Source: Bacillus glycinifermentans
Lineage (GTDB): Bacteria > Bacillota > Bacilli > Bacillales > Bacillaceae
Reading direction: 5' to 3'
NCBI RefSeq assembly: GCF_001042475.2
Contig: NZ_LECW02000045.1
Coordinates: forward strand, 372,001 to 436,000
DNA: 64,000 bases
Positions 1-7,500 of this stretch are shown piece after piece. The translations under genes and the position numbers were made by a program. Below the pieces are notes generated by a model. That model saw nothing but the letters and a program-made list of their open reading frames with translations. It had not been told where the DNA came from and did no database searches. Positions within the stretch are counted from its first letter, which is position 1. Each line of letters starts with the position of its first letter.

Positions 1-238
1 TTTAACCGAGCGTAAAGATCCGGAACCGAAAATCGACAAAAGCCTGTTCACTGAAAGAGAGCTTGGCATTATGGCTTTAATCGCCAGGGGACTTTCCAAT
101 AAAGCAATTGCGAAAGAGCTTTTTATCTCGGAAGGGACGATAGCGAATTATATTTCTTCGATACTGGGGAAGACGGGGCTGGAACACCGCACACAGATCG
201 CGATCTATTATTTAACCGGAAAATCGAATCTGAACTGA
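1..238 (+). CDS. NarL/LuxR-type response regulator, C-terminal part
   Basis: Only the last ~78 codons are in the window; the gene begins upstream. The translated piece carries a LuxR-type helix-turn-helix: the run FTERELGIMALIARGLSNKA followed by IAKELFISEGTIANYISSIL is the classic dimerisation/recognition-helix pattern of NarL-family regulators. Its receiver domain is missing because of the window edge. The stop lies 9 nt before the start of a sensor kinase, so the two form a two-component pair, and an ABC exporter follows. By analogy with B. subtilis LnrJK, which controls the LnrLMN exporter, it probably activates the transporter downstream. That role is inferred from position. Confidence 0.85.
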   Translation, partial: LTERKDPEPKIDKSLFTERELGIMALIARGLSNKAIAKELFISEGTIANYISSILGKTGLEHRTQIAIYYLTGKSNLN

Positions 239-247
239 GGAACCGCA

Positions 248-1351
248 ATGGAATTTTGGATGATCATCGTCAAGCTCATCATGCTTGGATATATCGTGTT
301 AAGCTGCATACAATCGCCTGTCGGGAATCTTCCGTGGATCGTTTTTTGTTTAATCCTGTACTTTTGTGTCAATATCATCATCGGCATTTTAAAAAGGAGA
401 GCGCTCAAAAAGGGGATCGCCGTCTTATCGATTATTATTTCGGTTGCTTCCTATCAGCATGTCCATCCTCTATTCATTTTGCTGATGCCGCTTAGCGTGT
501 ATGAATTGCTGTTTGACGTGCAGCCTAAGTGGATGATATTGACGTTATCTCTTATACCCGCCGCTTTTATCGGCGAATCGTTGCTGGCGATTTACGGACT
601 GACGGTTTTGTTTCAATTTCTTATTTTCACTATATTAAAACAAGATTCAGCCCGGATTCAGATGCTTGAAGATCATATTGATCAAACGAGAAAGGATATG
701 CAGACCTTAACAAAGGCTTTGCATGACAATAAAGAGTATATCAGACAGTCTGAATATACGTTTAAATTAGAGGAGCGAAACCGCTTGTCACAGGAAATCC
801 ACGATAAAATCGGCCATTCGATGACAGGGGCGCTCATTCAGCTTGAAGCGGCCAAACGCCTGCTTGATACAGACAAACAGAAAGCGTCTGAGCTGCTGCA
901 AAACGCGATTAACATTTCAAAAGACGGAATCGAAAAAATCAGGCTGACATTAAAGAACATCAAGCCGCCTCCTGAACAGATGGGCATCCATAAGCTGAAA
1001 TTATTCATTGATGAATGTTCGGCGCGGCATCATATCGATATTTCTTTTCTGCATAAAGGAGATTTGGACGTCATTACTCATATTCAATGGAAAATCGTAT
1101 TTGAAAATATTACGGAAGCGCTGACCAACACGATGAAATATGCGGATGCGACCCGGGTATCGATCGAAATCCATGTGCTGAATACGCTTATCAAAACCGA
1201 AGTAAAAGACAACGGAAAGGGACAAGAGAAGGTTAAGAAAGGCATGGGAATCATCGGGATGGAGGAGCGGGCCGCGTCTGTCAACGGAAAGGTAATCGTC
1301 GACGGATCAAACGGTTTTTCCGTGACGACGCTGTTGCCGAAGCATGAATGA
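248..1351 (+). CDS. Sensor histidine kinase, HisKA_3 (DesK/LnrJ-like)
   Basis: A 367-residue membrane sensor kinase. The first ~130 residues form about five hydrophobic segments with very short loops and no extracellular domain, typical of kinases that sense events in the membrane. A short coiled coil (about 135-175) leads to the phosphorylation site EERNRLSQEIHDKIGH, with His185 as the likely phosphate acceptor. The HATPase domain shows an N box (NITEALTNTMKYA) and a G box (DNGKGQ...GMGIIGMEER). It lies 9 nt behind the response regulator and ahead of an LnrLMN-like exporter. In B. subtilis lnrJK the kinase comes first; here the regulator comes first, so strict orthology to LnrJ is unsure. 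Probable job: sensing a membrane-active antibiotic. Confidence 0.85.
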   Translation: MEFWMIIVKLIMLGYIVLSCIQSPVGNLPWIVFCLILYFCVNIIIGILKRRALKKGIAVLSIIISVASYQHVHPLFILLMPLSVYELLFDVQPKWMILTLSLIPAAFIGESLLAIYGLTVLFQFLIFTILKQDSARIQMLEDHIDQTRKDMQTLTKALHDNKEYIRQSEYTFKLEERNRLSQEIHDKIGHSMTGALIQLEAAKRLLDTDKQKASELLQNAINISKDGIEKIRLTLKNIKPPPEQMGIHKLKLFIDECSARHHIDISFLHKGDLDVITHIQWKIVFENITEALTNTMKYADATRVSIEIHVLNTLIKTEVKDNGKGQEKVKKGMGIIGMEERAASVNGKVIVDGSNGFSVTTLLPKHE

Positions 1352-1383
1352 TTTCATGAAAAGAATATGAAATTTCTCATGTG

Positions 1384-1428
1384 AAAAAGATGAATTGCTG
1401 CACTGCCGCGGATTCATCTTTTTTTTTA
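1384..1428 (+). terminator. Hairpin terminator between kinase and ABC genes
   Basis: The arms aagatgaat and attcatctt enclose a GC-rich loop and are followed by eight or more T. This separates the two-component pair from the exporter genes. A TATAAT at 1427-1432 starts inside the T run, so the next promoter's -10 element overlaps the terminator tail. Just upstream (1353-1380) are small inverted motifs ttcatgaa, atgaaat and ctcatgtgaa, which could bind the response regulator; that is a guess. Confidence 0.65.
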
Positions 1429-1463
1429 TAATCATTTTCGTAAAGTCAAAATGAGGTGAAAAG

Positions 1464-2399
1464 ATGAATGTATTAGAAATCAAAAACCTTACGAAAAAAT
1501 TCGGGGATTTTGTCGCTGTTGATAATATGTCGCTATCCATAGAAGAGGGGGAAATATTCGGTTTGCTCGGGGCAAACGGCGCGGGGAAGAGCACGACGAT
1601 TAATATGATCTCAGGCCTTTTGCGAAGCAATGAGGGAGAGGTTCTCATTCTCGGCAAAAACACCGCTGCATTCAGGAAGCACGCCAAAATGAATATTGGC
1701 ATCGTTCCTCAGGATTTGGCGATTTACGAAGATTTGACGGCCTATGAAAATATGAAATTTTTCGCCGGGCTCTACGGGCTGAGAGGATCCCTTTTACACG
1801 AACGCGTTGAGGAGGCACTGCAATTTGTCGGGCTTGGCGATAAACATAAAAGCTTCCCGAAAAACTTTTCGGGCGGGATGAAAAGACGGCTGAATATCGC
1901 CTGCGCCATCGCCCACAGGCCAAAGCTGATCATCATGGATGAGCCGACGGTCGGCATCGACCCGCATTCGCGAAATTACATTCTGCAATCCGTGAAAAAG
2001 CTGAATGACATGGGATCGACCATTATTTACACAAGCCACTATATGGAAGAGGTCGAAGAGATTTGTACGCGGATTGCCATCGTTGACCACGGAAAGGTCA
2101 TCGCGGAAGGCGCGAAAGAGCAGCTGAAGGCGATCATCACCGACACGAAAGATATTTGGATTACCGTTAAATCAGCCGGGAATGTCGACCTCGGCAAACT
2201 AAAAGAGATCAGGGGAGTCGAGACGGTGTCGGTTGAGGAAAATACGATGAAAATCAACTCGGATACAGGCGTCAGCAATTTAAACCAAATCATTGAATAT
2301 CTGATGACAAGCGGTGTCGAAATTCGTTCATTGGAAGAAAAAGCGCCAAACTTGGAAACCGTGTTTCTGACGCTGACAGGAAGAAATTTACGCGACTAG
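1464..2399 (+). CDS. ABC exporter ATP-binding protein, LnrL-like
   Basis: 311 residues, the length I recall for B. subtilis LnrL (YfiL). It has a Walker A motif (GANGAGKST), an ABC signature (FSGGMKRR) and Walker B (LIIMDEPTVGID) followed by the H-loop His of TSHYMEE. The C-terminal ~80 residues form the extension seen in CcmA/NatA-type exporter ATPases. The start ATG follows aggtgaa at the right spacing. Two permease genes follow directly, giving a 1+2 ABC-2 exporter. In B. subtilis LnrLMN gives resistance to linearmycins and related polyenes. A similar drug-export role is likely here, but the substrate cannot be read from sequence. Confidence 0.85.
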   Translation: MNVLEIKNLTKKFGDFVAVDNMSLSIEEGEIFGLLGANGAGKSTTINMISGLLRSNEGEVLILGKNTAAFRKHAKMNIGIVPQDLAIYEDLTAYENMKFFAGLYGLRGSLLHERVEEALQFVGLGDKHKSFPKNFSGGMKRRLNIACAIAHRPKLIIMDEPTVGIDPHSRNYILQSVKKLNDMGSTIIYTSHYMEEVEEICTRIAIVDHGKVIAEGAKEQLKAIITDTKDIWITVKSAGNVDLGKLKEIRGVETVSVEENTMKINSDTGVSNLNQIIEYLMTSGVEIRSLEEKAPNLETVFLTLTGRNLRD

Positions 2400-2415
2400 A
2401 AAGGGGGTCAGAGGC

Positions 2416-3537
2416 TTGAATATCGTAAACATCGCAAGAAAAGAAATTCTGTCGTCTTTTCGGGATAAAAAAACGCTGATATTTATGCTGGCGTTTCCGA
2501 TCGTGCTGATTGTGATTTTGGGAACCGCACTGACAAACGAATTCAATCATCAAGTATCGATTGATGATATTCACGTTTTGTATAAAGACCAATCAGACGG
2601 GGAATTGTCACAAGGCTTTAAAGTTTTTGCAAAGGAAGCAAAAAAATCGGGCGTACATTTTAAAAAAGTGCTAAGCGATATGGATGGACGGAAAGAAGTC
2701 GAAAAAGGACGCTACGATGGATACATCAAAATCGAGAGCAGCGGAATCAAGCTGTATAAAAGCGACCAAAACAGCATTGAAGGAAGCATTATTCAAGGCA
2801 TGCTGTCAGCGTTTACGGATAAATATAAGACCGTAGCGGAGATTTACAAGGTCAATCCGAAGCAGGCTGGAGCAGTGCTCGCCAACAGCATTCATGATGA
2901 TTATATTAAAGACACGTCGCTGCATTCCGCAAAACGGCCCAGTGCTATTGATTATTACTCTATTACGATGACTACGCTGATCGCTCTTTACGCGGCTTTA
3001 CACGCCAGCTACCTAATCCGCGGGGAAAGGCTCCGCAACACAGCCGACAGGCTGGTGGCCGCTCCCGTTCAAAAATGGGAGATTTTCACCGGAAAGCTGA
3101 TTGGCGGGATTGTGACAAATGCGCTCTGTATTTTTCTCGTTGTCGCTGTCAGCAAATTTTTGTTTAAAGCCAATTGGGGAGATCATATCGGCCTAGTGCT
3201 GTTTGTCCTGTTCACCGTCGTGCTGTTTGCGGTGAGCCTTGGGGTCGGCGTCAGCTATTTGACGAAAACGGGAGAAGCGGCAAAGACGATAATCAATGTG
3301 CTGATTCCGCTGGTTGCTTTTTTTGGAGGCGCTTATTTCCCATTAGATGATACGGAAGGTATTTTAAGCATGATCACGAAACTTTCCCCGATCAAATGGT
3401 CGAATGAAGCCATGATGAAAGTCATTTATGCAAACGATTTGGCGGCCGCGCTGCCGGCGGCCGCTCTGAATATCGGTTTATCCGTGTTCATGCTTCTGAT
3501 CGCCGTTGCCGGACTGCGCAGAAGGGAGGGGCTGTAA
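2416..3537 (+). CDS. ABC-2 type permease, LnrM-like
   Basis: 373 residues starting at TTG behind the strong Shine-Dalgarno aaggggg. The layout is that of ABC-2 permeases: one N-terminal membrane helix (about 20-40), a large extracellular loop (about 45-185), then five hydrophobic segments to the C-terminus. The segment after the loop contains RGERLRNTADRLVAAPV, the conserved cytoplasmic coupling region of this family. It lies 16 nt after the ATPase gene and its stop is followed at once by the next permease, so the three form one operon. It would be one half of the membrane channel of the exporter. Confidence 0.8.
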   Translation: MNIVNIARKEILSSFRDKKTLIFMLAFPIVLIVILGTALTNEFNHQVSIDDIHVLYKDQSDGELSQGFKVFAKEAKKSGVHFKKVLSDMDGRKEVEKGRYDGYIKIESSGIKLYKSDQNSIEGSIIQGMLSAFTDKYKTVAEIYKVNPKQAGAVLANSIHDDYIKDTSLHSAKRPSAIDYYSITMTTLIALYAALHASYLIRGERLRNTADRLVAAPVQKWEIFTGKLIGGIVTNALCIFLVVAVSKFLFKANWGDHIGLVLFVLFTVVLFAVSLGVGVSYLTKTGEAAKTIINVLIPLVAFFGGAYFPLDDTEGILSMITKLSPIKWSNEAMMKVIYANDLAAALPAAALNIGLSVFMLLIAVAGLRRREGL

Positions 3538-3538
3538 G

Positions 3539-4684
3539 ATGAAAGAAATGCTTTGGCTCGTGAAAAATTCGCTGAATGTAACATTTAAAAACAAGAAAAA
3601 TATCTTCCTGTTTATGTGTCTTCCGCTGCTGGGGATCTTCGTTGCCCTTATGACGCAAGGAAGCACAGACAAAACCGATCTGAACGTCGGGATTGTCAAT
3701 CATGAAAAAAGTCAGATTACCGCTGACACGGCGGCTTTTTTAAAGGGGCTTGACAATGTAAAGGTAAGCGCGGTGAGCAGTTCGGAAGCAGCAGAGAAAA
3801 TCGCCTCTGGAACGCTTGATTGTGCGATTACTTTTGATAAAGGATTTACTGACAGCGTGCTTGACGGAAAGCCGGGACATATCGGGATTTCATCTGTTAA
3901 AGGTGCTGAAGTGACGGGCTTTGTGAAATCGTATTTGTATCATTACATTGACAATATCGCAGTAATGGGCAAATCGGCGCAAGGAGATTCGCAAACCTTT
4001 GAGAAAATCTACAAAAACTATCAGAACTCAAGCGTGACGCTAAAAACGCATACGCTCGATGATGCATCGAAAAATAACAGAATGACGTATCAAACGGTTG
4101 GATTTCTCCTGATGGCGATGCTCTTTTCAGCGGGGAATTTGTCTGAAATTCTTGTGAAAGAAAAGGAAAACAGGACTTATTTCAGGCTGTTGACCACGCC
4201 GATTACAGCAAGGCAGTACGTATTCTCAAATATTACCGTAAGCTTGTTTGTCATGATATTTCAAACCCTTTTTACATTGTTCATGATGAAAAACGTTTTT
4301 CATATCGATCCGGGCATTCCGTTCTGGCAGATGGCGGTTGTGCTCTTGATATTTACGCTGAGCGCCATCGGTCTTGCATTGATCACGGTCGTTTTCTCAA
4401 ACAGCTCCAAGGGTGCGGGCGCCTTGCAGAATCTCATTTTCATGCCGACAATCATGCTTTCCGGATGTTTCTGGCCTGTTGAGATCATGCCGCCTTTCGC
4501 TCAAAGAATCTCGGAGTTCCTTCCGCAGCGATGGGTGCTGGACACATTGACAAAGCTGCAGGATGGACAGCAATTTCAGAGTTTATATTTAAATATCCTG
4601 ATATTGTTCGGCTTTGCGGCTGCATTTTTCTTAATCGTCATTTATAAATTCAGCCGTAATAATGATGCGCGGAATTTTGTCTGA
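3539..4684 (+). CDS. ABC-2 type permease, LnrN-like
   Basis: 381 residues from the ATG at 3539, chosen because gaagggagggg ends a suitable distance upstream; a longer in-frame reading from 3506 has no ribosome site. Same architecture as the gene before it: N-terminal helix (LFMCLPLLGIFVALM), large outer loop, then a cluster of five helices with the coupling segment VKEKENRTYFRLLTTPI. The two permeases probably form a heterodimer with the ATPase. The start is one base after the stop of the preceding gene, so translation is likely coupled. Confidence 0.8.
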   Translation: MKEMLWLVKNSLNVTFKNKKNIFLFMCLPLLGIFVALMTQGSTDKTDLNVGIVNHEKSQITADTAAFLKGLDNVKVSAVSSSEAAEKIASGTLDCAITFDKGFTDSVLDGKPGHIGISSVKGAEVTGFVKSYLYHYIDNIAVMGKSAQGDSQTFEKIYKNYQNSSVTLKTHTLDDASKNNRMTYQTVGFLLMAMLFSAGNLSEILVKEKENRTYFRLLTTPITARQYVFSNITVSLFVMIFQTLFTLFMMKNVFHIDPGIPFWQMAVVLLIFTLSAIGLALITVVFSNSSKGAGALQNLIFMPTIMLSGCFWPVEIMPPFAQRISEFLPQRWVLDTLTKLQDGQQFQSLYLNILILFGFAAAFFLIVIYKFSRNNDARNFV

Positions 4685-4690
4685 TGATAA

Positions 4691-4728
4691 AAAAAGGGTT
4701 CGGGTTCAAAGAGAACCGAACCTTTTAT
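4691..4728. terminator. Bidirectional terminator between exporter operon and gerQ
   Basis: Imperfect inverted repeat aaaagggttcgggttc / gaaccgaacctttt with A and T runs on either side, placed between convergent genes. The stop codon of gerQ lies within the 3' arm. Confidence 0.7.
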
Positions 4729-5276
4729 CTAGGCGTGTATGAAGCCATTGAGTACGGATAGTCGTAAACGATCGGTTCATCGAACGTAATGTAATCAAGG
4801 TAAACCATCAGAAGCAAATAGCGGGTGCCCGTTTTTCTATCGCTTAAAATGATATGATCGCGTCCGGCTGCTTCAATTTCTCCGCGGAACACTTTTGCAT
4901 TCCATTGCGGGTTGTTTTCAAACGTCATGTATACGGTCGCGACTTTCCCCCGGTTGAGCCGCAGAATATTTTCGATATACGACTGCTCTAATGGCAGCAT
5001 GCCCGGAATGCTCGGCCCGGTTTGCTGCGCCGGAGTCATGGGTGGGACCTGAACGCCTGCCGGCTGCGGCTGGGTCAGCTGGACGGGCTGCTGAAAGGTT
5101 GGCTGGCCGCCCATTTGCGGGAATTGCGGCTGCCCCTGCTGTTGATACATCTGTCCCATCTGTCCCATTTGTCCCATGTGCCCCAATTGCGGATAAGGGT
5201 TGGCACCCATTTGCGGCCGAAAATCCGGCATTTCAATCTCTTGGAGCGGCTGAAAAAGATTTTTCTTAGGTTTCAT
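4725..5276 (-). CDS. gerQ: Spore coat protein GerQ
   Basis: 183 residues, close to B. subtilis GerQ (about 181). GerQ is an inner-coat protein needed to hold the cortex hydrolase CwlJ in the spore, so it acts in germination, and it is cross-linked by transglutaminase Tgl. The N-terminal half is low complexity: Gln, Met, Gly and Pro with repeats such as GQMGQMGQMYQQQGQPQF, which fits a Tgl substrate; Lys residues near the N-terminus (MKPKK) suit the other side of the bond. The C-terminal ~90 residues (from about 93) are the conserved folded part. The start has aaggagg just upstream. A sigma-E promoter lies at 5425-5454. Confidence 0.93.
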   Translation of the reverse strand: MKPKKNLFQPLQEIEMPDFRPQMGANPYPQLGHMGQMGQMGQMYQQQGQPQFPQMGGQPTFQQPVQLTQPQPAGVQVPPMTPAQQTGPSIPGMLPLEQSYIENILRLNRGKVATVYMTFENNPQWNAKVFRGEIEAAGRDHIILSDRKTGTRYLLLMVYLDYITFDEPIVYDYPYSMASYTPR

Positions 5277-5424
5277 GATGTTCCTCCTTATGATGTCATT
5301 GAATCAAAATCAGACCTTTACCCGGCTTCATGTTTGGTACTTATCGGGATCGGCGTCAGGAAAGTCCGCTTTAGCACGGTTGGGGTTGATGTCAGGTGAA
5401 AGTTCAATGTTTCTCATCCCTTTA

Positions 5425-5454
5425 ACAGTATGAGGAAGAAGTCTGGAATATGAC
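5425..5454 (-). promoter_or_regulatory. Sigma-E promoter of gerQ
   Basis: On the minus strand a -35 GTCATATT (5447-5454) and a -10 CATACTGT (5425-5432) are separated by 14 nt. This is a very good fit to the sigma-E pattern (ATA at -35, CATACA-T at -10). Family knowledge: gerQ is expressed in the mother cell under sigma-E. The leader to the start codon would be about 140 nt. Confidence 0.75.
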
Positions 5455-5479
5455 TGGCAAAAACGAGAAAGTCAAAATG

Positions 5480-5507
5480 AAAAGACCGCTCAATCGAGCG
5501 GTCTTTT
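5480..5507. terminator. Perfect hairpin aaaagaccgctc/gagcggtctttt
   Basis: A 12-bp perfect stem with a 4-nt loop and A/T ends, able to terminate in both directions. There is no plus-strand gene just upstream that needs it. On the minus strand it would stop readthrough into the gerQ promoter. It may be the leftover terminator of a lost gene. Confidence 0.55.
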
Positions 5508-5809
5508 GCGTGATTAAACGATGATTTTATTCGAAAGCAGAGACTGTTACATTTGAAAATTGTTTTCATTGAGTGAATGACGATGTCTCAATTGCATAAG
5601 CTGGATCCCATTTGAATACTCCGGCAATAAACGGGCGATCGGCCGCGCCGAATGGTTCATTGGGCCTCTTTTGATGAATGGATCAAAAAATCAAGAGGAG
5701 CATCGCCTGGTCACATTCTATTATTTTTAAAATATTACATTAAATACATTTACTGGGTTGTCAGAAAATGATAGTTTCTAATAGAAAAGGATCAACTTGG
5801 AGGTGACGC
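5508..5809. other. AT-rich intergenic stretch, no gene seen
   Basis: About 300 nt with no convincing reading frame. It presumably carries the promoter of the small ORF and secreted protein that follow; several TTG and TA-rich hexamers exist but none gives a clean -35/-10 pair. Nothing else was recognised. Confidence 0.4.
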
Positions 5810-5866
5810 TTGCGTTTTGTTAGGATGTTGTCTTGTTTTTTTGGGTCATGTGTAAAATTGAAATGA
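5810..5866 (+). CDS. Possible 18-residue leader peptide
   Basis: A near-ideal Shine-Dalgarno (ggaggtga) sits a few bases before a TTG that opens an 18-codon frame, MRFVRMLSCFFGSCVKLK, ending in TGA 18 nt before the next gene's ATG. The ribosome site is stronger than that of the following gene and has no other use. The peptide is basic with two Cys and a hydrophobic centre. It could be a translated leader coupling expression of the secreted protein behind it, or a degenerate remnant. No relative was recognised. Confidence 0.35.
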   Translation: MRFVRMLSCFFGSCVKLK

Positions 5867-5884
5867 TAACAGGGGGATTTTGCA

Positions 5885-6427
5885 ATGTTAAAAAGGATGT
5901 TTCGTTCTAAATTGTCGATGTTGATGGCCGGCCTTGTCATCATGGCTTCGGTTTTTCTGCCTTCTTTTCATGCCGATGCAAAGGCTCTAAAATCGGAATC
6001 AGTAAACCGTCCGGCTGCAAAGGCTTCACTATTTGCAGAGATTACGGGGAACAGCAAGCAGGAATGGTCTTTCTCCGATATTGAGCTGACATACAGGCCG
6101 AACTCGATTTTGGCGCTGGGGACGGTTGAATTTACGTTGCCTTCGGGGTTTTCTGCGACAACGAAAGATATGGTAAACGGAAGGGCGCTTACGACCGGGC
6201 AGATTTTGAACAACGGAAAAACGGTAAGACTCCCGCTGACGATTGATTTATTGGGCATCGCCGAGTTCAAGCTCGTTTTGGCGAATAAAACGCTTCCTGC
6301 CGCCGGAACGTATACGTTCAGAGCGGAGAACAGGGTGCTCGGCCTCGGCTCGACTTTCTATGCCGAAGACTCAATCGAAGTGCAAAAAAGAGCGACTCCG
6401 CCGACACAGCCGTGCAATTGCAAGTAA
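5885..6427 (+). CDS. Secreted protein of unknown function
   Basis: 180 residues, not recognised. A Sec signal peptide is clear: basic start (MLKRMFRSK), hydrophobic core (MLMAGLVIMASVFLP) and a probable cleavage after ADA near residue 33. The mature part is rich in Thr, Leu, Gly and alternating polar/hydrophobic residues (VEFTLPSGFSATT, FKLVLANKTLPAAGTYTF), suggesting an all-beta, Ig-like sandwich. It ends in QPCNCK, two Cys that could link to each other or to the surface. The ATG follows cagggggat. It stands alone between gerQ and hemQ with its own terminator. Possible roles are a biofilm or surface protein; there is no direct evidence. Confidence 0.75.
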   Translation: MLKRMFRSKLSMLMAGLVIMASVFLPSFHADAKALKSESVNRPAAKASLFAEITGNSKQEWSFSDIELTYRPNSILALGTVEFTLPSGFSATTKDMVNGRALTTGQILNNGKTVRLPLTIDLLGIAEFKLVLANKTLPAAGTYTFRAENRVLGLGSTFYAEDSIEVQKRATPPTQPCNCK

Positions 6428-6432
6428 AAATC

Positions 6433-6464
6433 AAGCTCCAAAGACGATCGTCTTTGGAGCTTTC
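6433..6464. terminator. Bidirectional terminator, 15-bp perfect palindrome
   Basis: aagctccaaagacga is followed directly by its exact complement and then tttcctcatt. It lies between the convergent secreted-protein gene and hemQ and can serve both. Confidence 0.75.
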
Positions 6465-6468
6465 CTCA

Positions 6469-7233
6469 TTAAACATGCAAAAATGCAGGCAGCTGTTCAT
6501 TTGACAAGCGGTTGCCGACGAAGAATGAACCGAATTCCCCGTAACGCGCGCTCACTTCGTCAAAGCGCATTTCGTAGACGAGCTTTTTAAACTGCAGCAC
6601 ATCATCGGAGAAGAGCGTTACACCCCATTCATAATCGTCAAATCCGACTGAACCCGTAATGATCTGTTTGACTTTGCCGGCGTATCCCCGTCCGATCATG
6701 CCGTGGCTGCGCATCAGATTTCTGCGCTCTTCCATTGAAAGCATGTACCAGTTGTCATCACCTGATCTTCTTTTATCCATCGGATAGAAGCAAACATATT
6801 TGGCTTTAGGGAGCTCTGGGTACAGGCGCGCACGAATTTGCGGATTTTCGTAAGGGTCTCCGTCCCCGCTTCCCATATAGTTGCTAAGCTCGACGACGGA
6901 TACATAGGAATAGGCGGGAATCGTGTACTCCGCGAGCTTCGACTTATTGAATTCCAGTTCGATTTGATTCAGTTCCTCCATCGTCGGACGCAAAATCATC
7001 AGCATGAAATCGGCTTTCTGGCCGACGATGCTGTACAATGTATGGCTTCCGTTTCCTGCTTTTTCGACAGCGCCCCATTTTTCAAGGAGTCCGGTAAATT
7101 CGCTGATAATGATCTGGCGTTCGTCGCTTGAGAGCGTCTTCCAGGCGGCCCAGTCCATCGTCCGGAAATCATGAAGGGCATACCAGCCGTCAAGCGTTTG
7201 TGCGGCTTCGTTTGTTTTCTGCTGTTCGCTCAT
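6469..7233 (-). CDS. hemQ: Coproheme decarboxylase (HemQ/ChdC)
   Basis: 254 residues from the ATG reading [10 protein letters not shown], matching the length and start of B. subtilis HemQ (YwfI). An upstream in-frame GTG overlaps the gaggag ribosome site and was not used. The enzyme oxidatively removes two propionate carboxyls from Fe-coproporphyrin III to give haem b, the last step of the Gram-positive haem route, in the cytoplasm. The chlorite-dismutase-like fold is recognisable: the segment [20 protein letters not shown] holds the catalytic Tyr region, and [20 protein letters not shown] the proximal His region. It is divergent from pta, as in B. subtilis. Confidence 0.95.
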   Translation of the reverse strand: MSEQQKTNEAAQTLDGWYALHDFRTMDWAAWKTLSSDERQIIISEFTGLLEKWGAVEKAGNGSHTLYSIVGQKADFMLMILRPTMEELNQIELEFNKSKLAEYTIPAYSYVSVVELSNYMGSGDGDPYENPQIRARLYPELPKAKYVCFYPMDKRRSGDDNWYMLSMEERRNLMRSHGMIGRGYAGKVKQIITGSVGFDDYEWGVTLFSDDVLQFKKLVYEMRFDEVSARYGEFGSFFVGNRLSNEQLPAFLHV

Positions 7234-7404
7234 TATTTTCACTCCTCATACGTATGTAATTGTCTTCATCATACCATAGTTTCCGTTTCTTCATCCCCTT
7301 AGAAGTCTTGGCCGGAAAATGAAGTCCGCTGTATAAGCGGGGCAGACCGTTGTATAATAAATATAATTGCCGATTAATTTAATTAAAAAAAAGAGTTTTT
7401 TAAA

Positions 7405-7418
7405 TGAAAGCGTTATAA
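7405..7418 (+). promoter_or_regulatory. CcpA-binding cre site upstream of pta
   Basis: TGAAAGCGTTATAA matches the cre consensus TGWAANCGNTNWCA except at the last two positions. Its centre is about 55 nt upstream of the predicted start point. That is the position from which CcpA activates acetate genes such as pta and ackA in B. subtilis under glucose excess. Confidence 0.75.
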
Positions 7419-7432
7419 TTAAGGCTGAATGA

Positions 7433-7460
7433 TTGAATTTATACCGCAAAAGAGTATCCT
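7433..7460 (+). promoter_or_regulatory. Sigma-A promoter of pta
   Basis: TTGAAT (7433-7438), 16 nt, TATCCT (7455-7460), giving a leader of about 35 nt to the GTG start. It is a modest promoter, in keeping with one that needs CcpA. Confidence 0.5.
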
Positions 7461-7500
7461 AAATAGAGGAGTTTTTGTATTTATTCAAGGAGGGTATACA

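Noticed and set aside
5022..5399. Plus-strand open frame of 125 codons opposite gerQ
   Set aside because: It is a mirror of the Gln/Met-rich gerQ coding strand, has no ribosome site, and its residue make-up is that of an antisense shadow.
7429..7500. Longer pta beginning at 7429
   Set aside because: The region holds the promoter of pta; the GTG at 7501 has the strong Shine-Dalgarno and the family start.
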